NCBI GenBank assembly: GCA_965207915.1
Contig: OZ242304.1
Location: 310,001-374,000 of the forward strand
DNA from: VXNJ01 sp009840625
GTDB lineage: Bacteria > Chloroflexota > UBA11872 > VXNJ01
Length of the DNA: 64,000 bases
Direction: 5' to 3'
The notes beneath the pieces are model-generated. The model worked only from the letters and a program-made list of their open reading frames with translations, ran no database searches and was not told where the DNA came from. The translations under genes and the position numbers were made by a program. Positions 1 through 7,315 of the stretch are shown here, one piece after another. How positions within the stretch are numbered: the first letter of the stretch is position 1; each line of letters opens with the position of its first letter.

Positions 1-330
1 GACGACCTGGCGGCCGAACTAACCGACCTTGCCGAACGCGCCCGGGCGGGCAAAGCCTCCCCGGACGAACTCAGCGGCGCCAGCTTCACGATCACGAATC
101 TCGGCACGCTCGGTGTCGGCGAATTCACCCCGATCATCAACCCACCCGAAGTTGCGATCCTGGGCGTGGGTGCATCAGAGTCGCGACCCGTCTGGAACGG
201 GGAGAGCTTCGAGCCGCGTCTCACGCTGCCGCTTTCGCTTTCAATCGATCACCGCGCCGTCGACGGCGCCGACGGGGCCAGGTTCCTGTCCGCCTTAACG
301 CGCGGTTTAGCCGCGCCCGGGCTCATCTGA
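1..330 (+). CDS. 2-oxoacid dehydrogenase E2 (dihydrolipoyl acyltransferase), C-terminal fragment
   Basis: This is the end of an acyltransferase E2 subunit; the 5' part lies outside the window. The frame is open from the first base for 109 codons. It carries the catalytic-core signature near its end, a DHRAVDGADGARF segment that matches the DHRxxDGA active-site motif with its catalytic His, preceded by an SFTITNLG segment typical of the CAT-like fold. E2 moves the acyl group from lipoyl-lysine to CoA in pyruvate, 2-oxoglutarate or branched-chain dehydrogenase complexes, and this fragment cannot show which one. It lies 34 nt before the E3 gene, so an E1-E2-E3 operon is likely. The lipoyl and E1-binding domains cannot be examined. 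Confidence 0.93.
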   Translation, partial: DDLAAELTDLAERARAGKASPDELSGASFTITNLGTLGVGEFTPIINPPEVAILGVGASESRPVWNGESFEPRLTLPLSLSIDHRAVDGADGARFLSALTRGLAAPGLI

Positions 331-364
331 CCGGCAACCTGTAGCAAGCGACCGGGAGGCTGAT

Positions 365-1783
365 TTGGCAACCGACCAGCAGGCATTGAGAGTCGCCGTC
401 ATCGGCGGCGGACCGGGTGGATACCCGGCCGCGTTCGCCGCCGCGCGGGGCGGCCACCAGGTGACCTTGATCGACGAGAACCCGGCGCTCGGAGGGGTCT
501 GCCTGCGCTGCGGCTGCATCCCTTCGAAAACGCTGCTGCACGCGGCCGACATCATGGCCGCCGCCGAGGGCGCCAAGCAATTCGGAATCGAATTCGGAGA
601 ACCCCGGATTTCGGTCGACGGATTGCTGGGTTGGAAGGACAAGGTCATCGACCGCATGTCGGGCGGCATCGCCATGCTGGCGCGCCAGCAAAAGGTAAAC
701 GTGGTCTGCGGGCGGGCGCGGTTCGACGGGCCCGGGCGCCTGGCGGTCGAGGGTCCCGACAGCCAGTTGGTCGAATTCGACCGCGCCGTGATTGCCACCG
801 GCTCAAGCCCGTTGCAGCTTCCGATGTTCCCCGACGACCCGCGGGTCCTGGATTCGACCTCGGCGCTGGATATCAGCGGGCCGCCCAAGAACCTGTTGGT
901 GGTTGGCGGGGGCTACATCGGACTCGAGCTCGGATCCGTCTACGCGGCCCTTGGCACCAGCGTGAGCGTGGTCGAGATGACCGCGGGTCTTCTGCCGGGC
1001 GCCGATCGCGACCTGGTGCGCCCCCTGCAGCGGCGTCTCAAGGACGAGTTCGAGAACATCTGGCTGCGGACCAGGGTCGAACGGGCGGGCGCTTTTCCCG
1101 GCGGAATCCGCTGCGAGTTCCGGGGCGAAGACGCCGACGTGGCCCCGGCCTGGTTCGACCAGGTGCTGGTTGCGGTGGGGCGAAAACCCAACAGCGCCGA
1201 CCTGGGCCTGGACTCGGTAGATGTGAGCACCGACGAGCGGGGATTCGTCCGCGTCGACGGACAGCAGCGCACCAGCAATGCGTCGATATTTGCGGTGGGG
1301 GACGTCGTTGGCGGCTCCATGCTGGCGCACAAGGCGACCGCCGAGGCCAGGGTCGCAATCGAGGCGATGAACGGCGAACCGGCCCATTTCGATCATGTCG
1401 CGATCCCGGCGGTGGTGTTCACCGACCCCGAGATCGCCTGGTGCGGTCTCACCGAGACGCAGGCGCGCGCCGAAGGGCGTGAGATCCGCATCGTTCGCTT
1501 CCCCTGGGCCGCCCTGGGCCGGGCAACCGCGATGGGGCGCAACGAGGGGATGAGCAAGCTCATCATCGACCCGGTCGACGAGCGGGTGCTTGGGGCCGGA
1601 GTGGTCGGTGTCGGCGCCGGCGAGTTGATAGCCGCCCAGGTCATCGCCATGGAAATGGGCGCGGTCGCGTCCGAAGTCGCCCACGCGATCCATCCCCACC
1701 CGACCACCTCGGAGTCGGTAATGGAAGCAGCCGAGATTTTCTACGGAGCCAGTCCGCACTACCTGGGAAGGGTCGCCAAGTGA
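365..1783 (+). CDS. lpdA: dihydrolipoamide dehydrogenase (E3)
   Basis: A 472-residue flavoprotein disulfide reductase that reoxidises dihydrolipoamide with NAD+. Visible parts are the N-terminal FAD-binding GGGPGG loop, the redox-active CLRCGCIPSK segment, the central NAD-binding GGGYIGLELG loop, the second FAD motif (FAVGDVVGG), and the C-terminal interface motif HPHPTTSE with the catalytic His. Length is normal for the family (about 460-480). The start is TTG, after a GGAGG-like stretch at about 355-360. It directly follows the E2 gene, so E3 for that complex is the natural reading. Oddity: a third Cys lies inside the usual Cys-x4-Cys redox loop. A related mercuric-reductase-like role is less likely because of the context. 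Confidence 0.93.
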   Translation: MATDQQALRVAVIGGGPGGYPAAFAAARGGHQVTLIDENPALGGVCLRCGCIPSKTLLHAADIMAAAEGAKQFGIEFGEPRISVDGLLGWKDKVIDRMSGGIAMLARQQKVNVVCGRARFDGPGRLAVEGPDSQLVEFDRAVIATGSSPLQLPMFPDDPRVLDSTSALDISGPPKNLLVVGGGYIGLELGSVYAALGTSVSVVEMTAGLLPGADRDLVRPLQRRLKDEFENIWLRTRVERAGAFPGGIRCEFRGEDADVAPAWFDQVLVAVGRKPNSADLGLDSVDVSTDERGFVRVDGQQRTSNASIFAVGDVVGGSMLAHKATAEARVAIEAMNGEPAHFDHVAIPAVVFTDPEIAWCGLTETQARAEGREIRIVRFPWAALGRATAMGRNEGMSKLIIDPVDERVLGAGVVGVGAGELIAAQVIAMEMGAVASEVAHAIHPHPTTSESVMEAAEIFYGASPHYLGRVAK

Positions 1784-2928
1784 TACCCAGCCTCTGCCCC
1801 GATGCCTGCCGCGCACGCCGCGAAACCCTCCGGAAGCAGGTCTCTTCCGCGCACGCCGGAGTCGACGCCCTGCTGGTGTCGCGGCCCGAACACGTGTACT
1901 ACCTGACCGGATTCCTGCACGACCCCAACAACATCAACAATCGCGCCCCGCAGTACTTGCTGATCGACGCCGACGGCGGCGCGTCGCTGGTAATCGATGG
2001 GTTCGGTCCCAACCGTCCCGGACTCGCCCTGATGGCCGAGAACGGCATTGAGGTGATCACCGGTGGATGGGCCGCTTTCGACCCGCTGGTGCCGCGCACC
2101 ATCGCGGCCGCCCGCGCGGTCGCGGCCGAACTTGGACGCCGCGGCATCGGGCGCCTTGGCGCCGAACCCGCCCACCTGCCGCGCGCGGCTGCCGACGAAG
2201 ACGCGGTCGTGGTCGACGTCGAACCCCTCATAACCCGGATGCGGCGGCGCAAAGACGATGACGAACTGGCGATCATCCGCGCCGCGATCAAGGTCGGCGA
2301 GCGTTTTCACCGGGCCGCCCGCGAACGAATCCGGGCCGGAATCTCCGAGGTGGACCTGTACGCCGAGGTCGTGGCCGAAGCCACCAAGGAAGCCGAACAG
2401 CCGCTGGTGATGATGTGCGACTTCCGTTCCGGACCGCCCATGCGCACCGGATTGGGCCCGACCGGGCGGATCATCGAACCGGGTGACAATCTGCTGCTCG
2501 ACATTTACCCCTACATGAAGGGCTACCGCTGCGACATCACCAACACCCTGAATGCGGGCGGGAGGCCGACCGCGCTGCAGGAGAAAGCGATGGAGGCGGC
2601 GATTGCGGGGCTAAACGCCTGCGCCGAAGCCGGCCGCCCAGGGGTGAGCGGTGACGACTTCTACCGGATCCAGACCGACGCGATCGCCGAATACGATCCG
2701 GCCTGGAAGCAGATGCAAGGGCACGCCGGCCATTCGCTCGGACTCGAGCATCCGGAAGCGCCCGACTTTCGCACCGGCAATTCCGAGACGATTACCGAAG
2801 GTGACGTGATCACGTTCGAGCCGCATGTCTTCGGCGACCCGTTCCAAGGCTGCCGCATCGAGCACAACTACCTGGTAACCGCCGACGGGTTGGAGCAACT
2901 CTCCCAGCACGAAATCGGGCTCTGCTGA
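1780..2928 (+). CDS. M24 family metallopeptidase (Xaa-Pro aminopeptidase/prolidase-like)
   Basis: A 382-residue protein with an N-terminal creatinase-like domain (about residues 1-140, containing the EHVYYLTGF segment) and a C-terminal pita-bread peptidase domain. The expected dimetal ligands are present in order: an Asp pair in the YPYMKGYRCDITNT region, a His in GHAGHSLGLEHPEAP, and Glu residues in TFEPHVF and CRIEHNYLV. It probably removes N-terminal residues before proline or cleaves Xaa-Pro dipeptides in the cytosol; exact specificity cannot be read. GTG at 1780 overlaps the lpdA stop (GTGA), which implies translational coupling. Creatinase-type activity is an alternative, since that family shares the fold. 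Confidence 0.88.
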   Translation: MIPSLCPDACRARRETLRKQVSSAHAGVDALLVSRPEHVYYLTGFLHDPNNINNRAPQYLLIDADGGASLVIDGFGPNRPGLALMAENGIEVITGGWAAFDPLVPRTIAAARAVAAELGRRGIGRLGAEPAHLPRAAADEDAVVVDVEPLITRMRRRKDDDELAIIRAAIKVGERFHRAARERIRAGISEVDLYAEVVAEATKEAEQPLVMMCDFRSGPPMRTGLGPTGRIIEPGDNLLLDIYPYMKGYRCDITNTLNAGGRPTALQEKAMEAAIAGLNACAEAGRPGVSGDDFYRIQTDAIAEYDPAWKQMQGHAGHSLGLEHPEAPDFRTGNSETITEGDVITFEPHVFGDPFQGCRIEHNYLVTADGLEQLSQHEIGLC

Positions 2929-2938
2929 TCCAATAAAG

Positions 2939-2957
2939 CCCCGCCGGGCGGGCGGGG
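2939..2957. terminator. candidate hairpin between convergent genes
   Basis: A 7-bp perfect GC stem (2939-2945 pairs with 2951-2957) with a 5-nt loop lies 10 nt after the M24 peptidase stop and 43 nt before the end of the opposing PIN gene. There is no clear T tract on either side, so it may be a bidirectional or Rho-assisted terminator, or a chance hairpin in GC-rich DNA. Confidence 0.35.
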
Positions 2958-2999
2958 ACGCCACTTAATCGGACGGCTGTCAATACCGGCCCCCGCCCT

Positions 3000-3419
3000 T
3001 CAGACGGTGGCGAATCCCTCCAGGCGGGCGGCTTCGGCCAGGCGCTCGTCGTTGCAGACAAATTCAATCGCGGACGAATGTTCGCGAACCGCGACCAGCG
3101 CTGCCGCCAACTGCAAGGCGGCCGCTGCCCGCAGCGGATGCACCCGCAGCAAGCGTGACGCCCTGGATCGGACCTGATTGCCGGGCGAAACCTCGAACCA
3201 ATCCCCGGCAAGTTCGGACAGAGCGCTGCGTGCGGCCTGCGATGATGCCGGACCGTACCCGGGCTGCCTGCCCAGCCGGGCCAACGCCGCTTCGCATTCG
3301 AGAGGAGTTCCCCACCAGGTGACGATGACCGGATCGGATTCCAGGAGCGATCGCCGGGCGCCGCTTGATGGTTCGTCCACGAGCAACGGCACCAACGCCG
3401 ACGAGTCCCAGTACCTCAA
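3000..3419 (-). CDS. PIN-domain protein (VapC-like toxin), one catalytic Asp missing
   Basis: A 139-residue single-domain PIN protein, the expected size for a VapC-type ribonuclease toxin. It starts with MRYWDSSALVPLL, which holds the first acidic residue (Asp5). A Glu in TPLECEAAL and an Asp in VCNDERLAEAA provide two more. The third acid, usually the Asp of an R-A-A-D-A-L-Q-L motif, reads R-A-A-A-A-L-Q-L here; GCC replaces GAC at that codon. PIN enzymes bind Mg2+ through these acids, so activity may be weakened. The ATG overlaps the stop of the upstream Phd-like gene (ATGA), the usual antitoxin-toxin arrangement. Confidence 0.85.
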   Translation of the reverse strand: MRYWDSSALVPLLVDEPSSGARRSLLESDPVIVTWWGTPLECEAALARLGRQPGYGPASSQAARSALSELAGDWFEVSPGNQVRSRASRLLRVHPLRAAAALQLAAALVAVREHSSAIEFVCNDERLAEAARLEGFATV

Positions 3420-3715
3420 CGGCGCGACCCGCGGACCCAGCCGATAAGGTCGTTTCCGGTCATTCCCGGCGGCATCTTGGGGCGCTCGCGGGCGAGGAAC
3501 CGGTCAACATCGAGTTTCTTGCGCCGTGGCCGCACTACTCCGCGGGCCACCATTTCGGCCAAAAGCGCTTCGTCGCCGAGGCCTTCCGGGTCGTACGGCG
3601 CCAGGGTCGCAATCGGCCTGCCGCGGGAGGTTATGAGAACCGATTCGCCGCGTTCGATCTCCTGCAGGAGAGCACTCAACCCGTTCTTCGCCTGGGTCAC
3701 ACTGGCTATTTTCAT
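3416..3715 (-). CDS. Phd/YefM-family antitoxin
   Basis: A 99-residue protein whose N-terminal half has the Phd/YefM pattern: MKIASVTQAKNGLSALL followed by an ESVLITSRGRPIATLAPY segment. The family binds operator DNA through the N-terminal fold and neutralises the toxin with a flexible C-terminal tail; here the tail is basic and ends GWVRGSRR. It is the first gene of a two-gene unit and overlaps the PIN gene by 4 nt. Its upstream region contains repeated TGGCTAT elements that suit autorepression. Pairing a Phd-type antitoxin with a PIN toxin is common. Confidence 0.85.
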   Translation of the reverse strand: MKIASVTQAKNGLSALLQEIERGESVLITSRGRPIATLAPYDPEGLGDEALLAEMVARGVVRPRRKKLDVDRFLARERPKMPPGMTGNDLIGWVRGSRR

Positions 3716-3753
3716 AAGTACGCTCTGGCTATAAGCATATGGCTATTCTAGCC
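3703..3753 (-). promoter_or_regulatory. candidate autoregulatory operator of the toxin-antitoxin unit
   Basis: Three direct copies of TGGCTAT occur at 3703-3709, 3726-3732 and 3740-3746, and the last forms an inverted repeat GGCTA-TTC-TAGCC at 3741-3753. The stretch is AT-rich for this chromosome. On the minus strand it contains TAGAAT and TTATAG, both possible -10 elements, just upstream of the antitoxin ATG at 3715; the first copy overlaps the first codons. Repeated palindromic sites at the promoter are typical for Phd/YefM repressors. No binding can be shown from sequence alone. Confidence 0.5.
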
Positions 3754-3886
3754 TTTTCCCGAGTGAATCGGCCGGGTGCGCCCGCCACCATAGCAATTCC
3801 AGAGCCGGATTCGGGGCACCGCGCCGTCCCCCGCACCGGCAAATCCGCCCCCGAAGGCCGTCGGGCTCCCGGGATGGCGGCTCAGC

Positions 3887-4666
3887 TCAGGCGCGACCGC
3901 GCGCCACCACCTCGTCGGGATGCTCGGAGAAATCCGGACCTTCGTACCAGGCCAGCTCCTCGATCGGCAGCGCGTTGCCGTAGGTGGGAACCTTGCCGCG
4001 CGGCGCCGCCACGTAAGCGATGCCGTTGGCAATCACGTGCAGGACGTTCTGGTCGTGGTAAATGGGAAGCGTCTCGTGCCCGGGCCGGAAATAGAAGATC
4101 TTGCCCGCGCCGCGGTGAAATACGCACCCCGAGCGGAACACCTCGCCGCCCTGGAACCAGCTGACGAACACCAGCTCGTCCGGCGCCGGAATGTCGAAGT
4201 GCTCGCCGTACATCTCGGACTTTTCCAGTTCGAAGTACTCGCCCAAGCCGGCCGCGATCGGGTGCGCCGGGTCCACGACCCAGATTCGCTCCCGCTCGTC
4301 GGCCTCGCGCCACTTGAGCCAGCAGGAGGTTCCCATGAGCTTCTTGAAGATCTTGGAAAGGTGGCCCGAATGCAGTACCACCAACCCCATACCCTGCATG
4401 ATCCGCTCGTGAACGCGGTCGACGATTTCGTCGTCGACTTCACCGTGGGCCATGTGCCCCCACCAGACCAGCACGTCGGTGGCATCCAGCAATTCTTCGG
4501 TCAGCCCGTGTTCGGGCTCGTCCAGGGTGGCCGTCCGGATGTTCATCGAGTTGTCTTTTGGCAGTCCGGCCGCGATCGCGCCGTGGATTCCGTCGGGGTA
4601 GATGGCGGCGATCTTCTTGCTTGCCCGCTCGTGGCGGAATTCGTTCCAGATGGTCACGTTGATCAT
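3887..4666 (-). CDS. ThuA-like (trehalose utilization) domain protein
   Basis: A 259-residue protein that matches the ThuA family throughout: an N-terminal VTIWNEFRHE segment, the DATDVLVWWGHMAHGEV region, a central GLVVLHSGHLSKIFKKLMG core, and a C-terminal KIFYFRPGHETLPIYH segment. The fold resembles class I glutamine amidotransferases, but no catalytic Cys nucleophile elbow is visible. Family members occur in sugar-utilisation loci, and the biochemical role is mostly unknown. It stands 71 nt downstream of the ccm-linked genes on the same strand and could be the last gene of that transcript. No signal peptide is seen, so it should be cytosolic. Confidence 0.82.
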   Translation of the reverse strand: MINVTIWNEFRHERASKKIAAIYPDGIHGAIAAGLPKDNSMNIRTATLDEPEHGLTEELLDATDVLVWWGHMAHGEVDDEIVDRVHERIMQGMGLVVLHSGHLSKIFKKLMGTSCWLKWREADERERIWVVDPAHPIAAGLGEYFELEKSEMYGEHFDIPAPDELVFVSWFQGGEVFRSGCVFHRGAGKIFYFRPGHETLPIYHDQNVLHVIANGIAYVAAPRGKVPTYGNALPIEELAWYEGPDFSEHPDEVVARGRA

Positions 4667-4737
4667 TCGCGATCCCTAGCTCCCGGGGGTAGATTCGGCG
4701 GCGGGTGGGGACGCGCCAGCCTAGCTTGAATTCTGCG

Positions 4738-5871
4738 TTAGGAGCCGGGTCCCGGCCGCAGGCGCCGGGCCAGATCGGGGTCGTCGGCGAGCAGCGCGGC
4801 CAGGCCTTCGGCGGCGTCGCGATCCACCGGGTCTTGACCGGCGCGGCCCAGCATTTCCCGGGCCTCAACCAGGCGTCGGCGGCGATTCCGGGTCCGGGCG
4901 GTAACGGCGAATACCGCCAGTGCCGTTCCCGCAATAACCGCAGCAAGTGCCGCCAGCCGCGCTTCCAGCGCGCTGCCGAGCCGGTCGCCGAACCCGTATC
5001 CGGGATCGCTAATCCGCAGCGCTACCGATTCCCCGGAGGCAAAGCCGGTGCCCTCGTAGATGGCCAGTCGCGCGCGTTCGTTCATCTGCAGCCCCGGCTG
5101 CTGGACCAATTGCGGGGCCGTTATGCGAACCTGGCTCTCGACCCCCCAGACCCTGAAAACGGCCGCGGGCGCCGGCATGCGCACGTCCAAGTGCTGTCCG
5201 CCCCGTTCCCATGGAAATTGGTACTCGAAGGAAAACGTGGATTCCCCGGGCGGCAGGGTAGCGGCGCCCAGCAGTTCCCCGCCGCCGGGGCCCACTTCCC
5301 ACGAAGCCGGCCCGGCCAGGGCAGCGACCGCGGTCGTCGCCGGTGGCAGCGGGAACCGGAGCAAGGGACTGTGCGGTTCGATCGCCAGCGCGCGGTCGCC
5401 GGGCAGCTGATACGTGACCGTGTGGACGGAGCGGATCCGCGCGCCGTCGGCTTCGCGGGCCAGGACCAGCGAGTAATCGGTCAACAAAGCTCCCGGGTCG
5501 GATATGGCCGGCTCGAAGATCAACAACCGGGCCTGGAGATTGGGCCGCTCGGCCAGACTGACCGGCTGGGAAGCGAAGGTGAGCCCGTTGTGGGTGGTCG
5601 TGGCGACGTAGATCCAGGAGGGATCGGTGCTGAGCCCGCGGGCGACCGACCGTCCCCGGCCGTCGCGCTCCAGGTCGCGCCAGTTCCCGGCCAGAACTTC
5701 GCTCTGGAATCCGAGTAATTCCACCTCTAATCCGCCGGGGACGGCGGCACCGGCGGTTCCGTTTTCCACCACTATCGTTATGGACCCGCCATCCTGGGCG
5801 AGCGCCTCGCCCGGCATCAGCAGCAGCCAGATGAGTCCCAGGATTGCCCAGGCCCGACGGCGCCGGATCAA
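4738..5871 (-). CDS. unknown secreted protein with C-terminal membrane anchor, appended to the ccm operon
   Basis: I do not recognise a named family. From the TTG at 5871 the protein is 377 residues and begins with a clear signal peptide: several Arg, a hydrophobic core (WAILGLIWLLLMPG) and an ALAQ cleavage-like site near residue 26. The exported part is rich in beta-type segments and resembles surface-carbohydrate or carboxypeptidase-regulatory-like folds, for example GGLEVELLGF and PPGESTFSFEYQFPW. One membrane helix near residues 308-330 is followed by a basic stop-transfer stretch and a short charged cytosolic tail. TTG at 5871 overlaps the upstream stop (TTGA). A longer frame reaches 5931 but would overlap the upstream gene by 64 nt and hide the signal peptide. 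Confidence 0.75.
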   Translation of the reverse strand: MIRRRRAWAILGLIWLLLMPGEALAQDGGSITIVVENGTAGAAVPGGLEVELLGFQSEVLAGNWRDLERDGRGRSVARGLSTDPSWIYVATTTHNGLTFASQPVSLAERPNLQARLLIFEPAISDPGALLTDYSLVLAREADGARIRSVHTVTYQLPGDRALAIEPHSPLLRFPLPPATTAVAALAGPASWEVGPGGGELLGAATLPPGESTFSFEYQFPWERGGQHLDVRMPAPAAVFRVWGVESQVRITAPQLVQQPGLQMNERARLAIYEGTGFASGESVALRISDPGYGFGDRLGSALEARLAALAAVIAGTALAVFAVTARTRNRRRRLVEAREMLGRAGQDPVDRDAAEGLAALLADDPDLARRLRPGPGS

Positions 5872-6914
5872 GCCCAATTTCGTCCCCCGTCGCCGCTGCG
5901 ATAGAGGTTGCCGGACACATCGACCACCCAAACGACCCCGTGGTGCCGGCCGTCGCCAAACACCGCCCGCGCCGCGATTCCGCCCGGCAGCGGAGCCCAG
6001 GCGGCTCCGCCGTCCAGGGATCGGTAGAGGCCCTGATCGGTAGCCGCGTACAGCGCCCCTACAAATACGCTGCCGGCCGCGCCGGCGGTGCTGTCGCCGC
6101 TGTCGGGGTCGTAGTCGATGTCGAAAATTCGCGCTGTCGGCAGGGCCCCGTTGACGAATCCGTTGGCTCCGCCCCAGCCGGAATCGCCATCGCCAACCAG
6201 GACCCCCTGAATCGAGGTGGCCGCCCAGATCCGGGGGTCGGAGTCGCTGAGGGAAAGCGCCTGCAGGCCATCCGGCGATCCGGCCCGCCCTTCGCGCCAG
6301 CTTGACCCGCCGTCATCGGAAAGGAACAACCGCCCCGCCGCATCGGCCGCCGCAATGCGGATTCCGCTGCGCGAGGAGCCGATGACCGTGATCGCCTCCG
6401 GCAGCGGCAGGGATTCGCGCTGCGAGTCGATCCAGCGGCTGCCGTCGGCCGCCAGGATTCCGGCCGTCGCCCCGGCCGCGATCGGCTGGGAGTCGATCTG
6501 GGTGAGGCGGGGGTCGGGCGCAAGCGGCGACGTCAACCAGGTTCCATCGACGGTGCCAACCGCCAGGGACTGCCCGTCGGCGGTCACGAAGAGGTCGGCG
6601 GTCGGAGACGATTCGAGCCGGGCCACCGGATCGGCTCGGACCGGCGCGTCGGTCCGCAGCGCCGCCGCCGCCAGCAGCACCGCGAAACCGACGAATGCGA
6701 GCGACCCGGTCAGGCCCAGCAACTGGCCCCGGTTTACCCGCGCCCGTCGTCGCGGCCGGCGCGGCCCCGGCCCTTGCGGCCGGTTGAGCTCTTTTAGCCC
6801 TTCCGGGCCCAGCGTTGGCGGTGCGCCGGCCGGCGATCCGAGCAGCGGCTCAAGCGCGATCCCGAACGCAACCAGGGCGGTCAGCCCCAGCAGGGCGGCG
6901 AAATATATGGTCAA
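5868..6914 (-). CDS. unknown membrane protein with Asp-box beta-propeller-like domain, ccm-linked
   Basis: A 348-residue protein with two N-terminal membrane helices (about residues 3-22 and 70-93) separated by a Pro/Arg-rich loop. It continues as a repeat-rich domain with three Asp-box motifs of the form S-x-D-G-G-x-x-W: SDDGGSSW, SLDGGAAW and SGDGGRNW. Such motifs occur in BNR/YCF48-type propellers. The last lies at the extreme C-terminus, so the propeller looks short or open. It starts at TTG 6914, overlapping the ccmH stop (TTGA). A longer frame up to 7013 would run into ccmH. The first helix recalls CcmI-type N-termini, but this is weak. The domain is probably outside the cytoplasmic membrane. 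Confidence 0.75.
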   Translation of the reverse strand: MTIYFAALLGLTALVAFGIALEPLLGSPAGAPPTLGPEGLKELNRPQGPGPRRPRRRARVNRGQLLGLTGSLAFVGFAVLLAAAALRTDAPVRADPVARLESSPTADLFVTADGQSLAVGTVDGTWLTSPLAPDPRLTQIDSQPIAAGATAGILAADGSRWIDSQRESLPLPEAITVIGSSRSGIRIAAADAAGRLFLSDDGGSSWREGRAGSPDGLQALSLSDSDPRIWAATSIQGVLVGDGDSGWGGANGFVNGALPTARIFDIDYDPDSGDSTAGAAGSVFVGALYAATDQGLYRSLDGGAAWAPLPGGIAARAVFGDGRHHGVVWVVDVSGNLYRSGDGGRNWA

Positions 6915-7315
6915 TCGGGCTGCCGACGCCGACCCGGACGGAAGAACTCGAATCGGCTGGCGGCGATCGCCAGGCCGGCAGCCACGATGGCCACCGGACC
7001 GATCCATACCCATAGCTGGGTCCCCGATTTGGGCGGATCGAGCAGGATTTCCTCGCCGTAGCGTTCGACCATGAATTCGATCACCTCGGCCTCACTGCGG
7101 CCGCGCCGCAGCTGCTCGGCGATCGCGGCCCGCATCTGAACCGCAAGCTCGGCGCCGGAATCCTTCACGCTCTGGCCCGCGCAAACCGGGCAGGCCAGTT
7201 TGCCGGCAATCGCCCAGGTCTGTTCCTGCAGCAGGTCCTCTTCGGCGGCGCCCTGGCCGGTGAGAGCCAGCAGCAGCCCGGCAAGCAGCAGCGCTGCCGT
7301 CAGGCGCCGTGCCAT
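6911..7315 (-). CDS. ccmH: cytochrome c maturation protein CcmH
   Basis: A 134-residue thiol-disulfide protein that presents reduced apocytochrome c to the CcmF complex. After a signal sequence (MARRLTAALLLAG...), the CPVCAGQS motif gives Cys42 and Cys45, matching the CcmH LRCxxC active site with Ala in place of Arg. A single C-terminal membrane helix (LWVWIGPVAIVAAGLAIAAS) follows the three-helix domain. The start chosen is ATG 7315; a longer open frame to 7438 lacks the signal peptide at its N-terminus and would overlap ccmF much more. It overlaps the ccmF end by 16 nt. No separate CcmI gene is evident. Confidence 0.92.
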   Translation of the reverse strand: MARRLTAALLLAGLLLALTGQGAAEEDLLQEQTWAIAGKLACPVCAGQSVKDSGAELAVQMRAAIAEQLRRGRSEAEVIEFMVERYGEEILLDPPKSGTQLWVWIGPVAIVAAGLAIAASRFEFFRPGRRRQPD

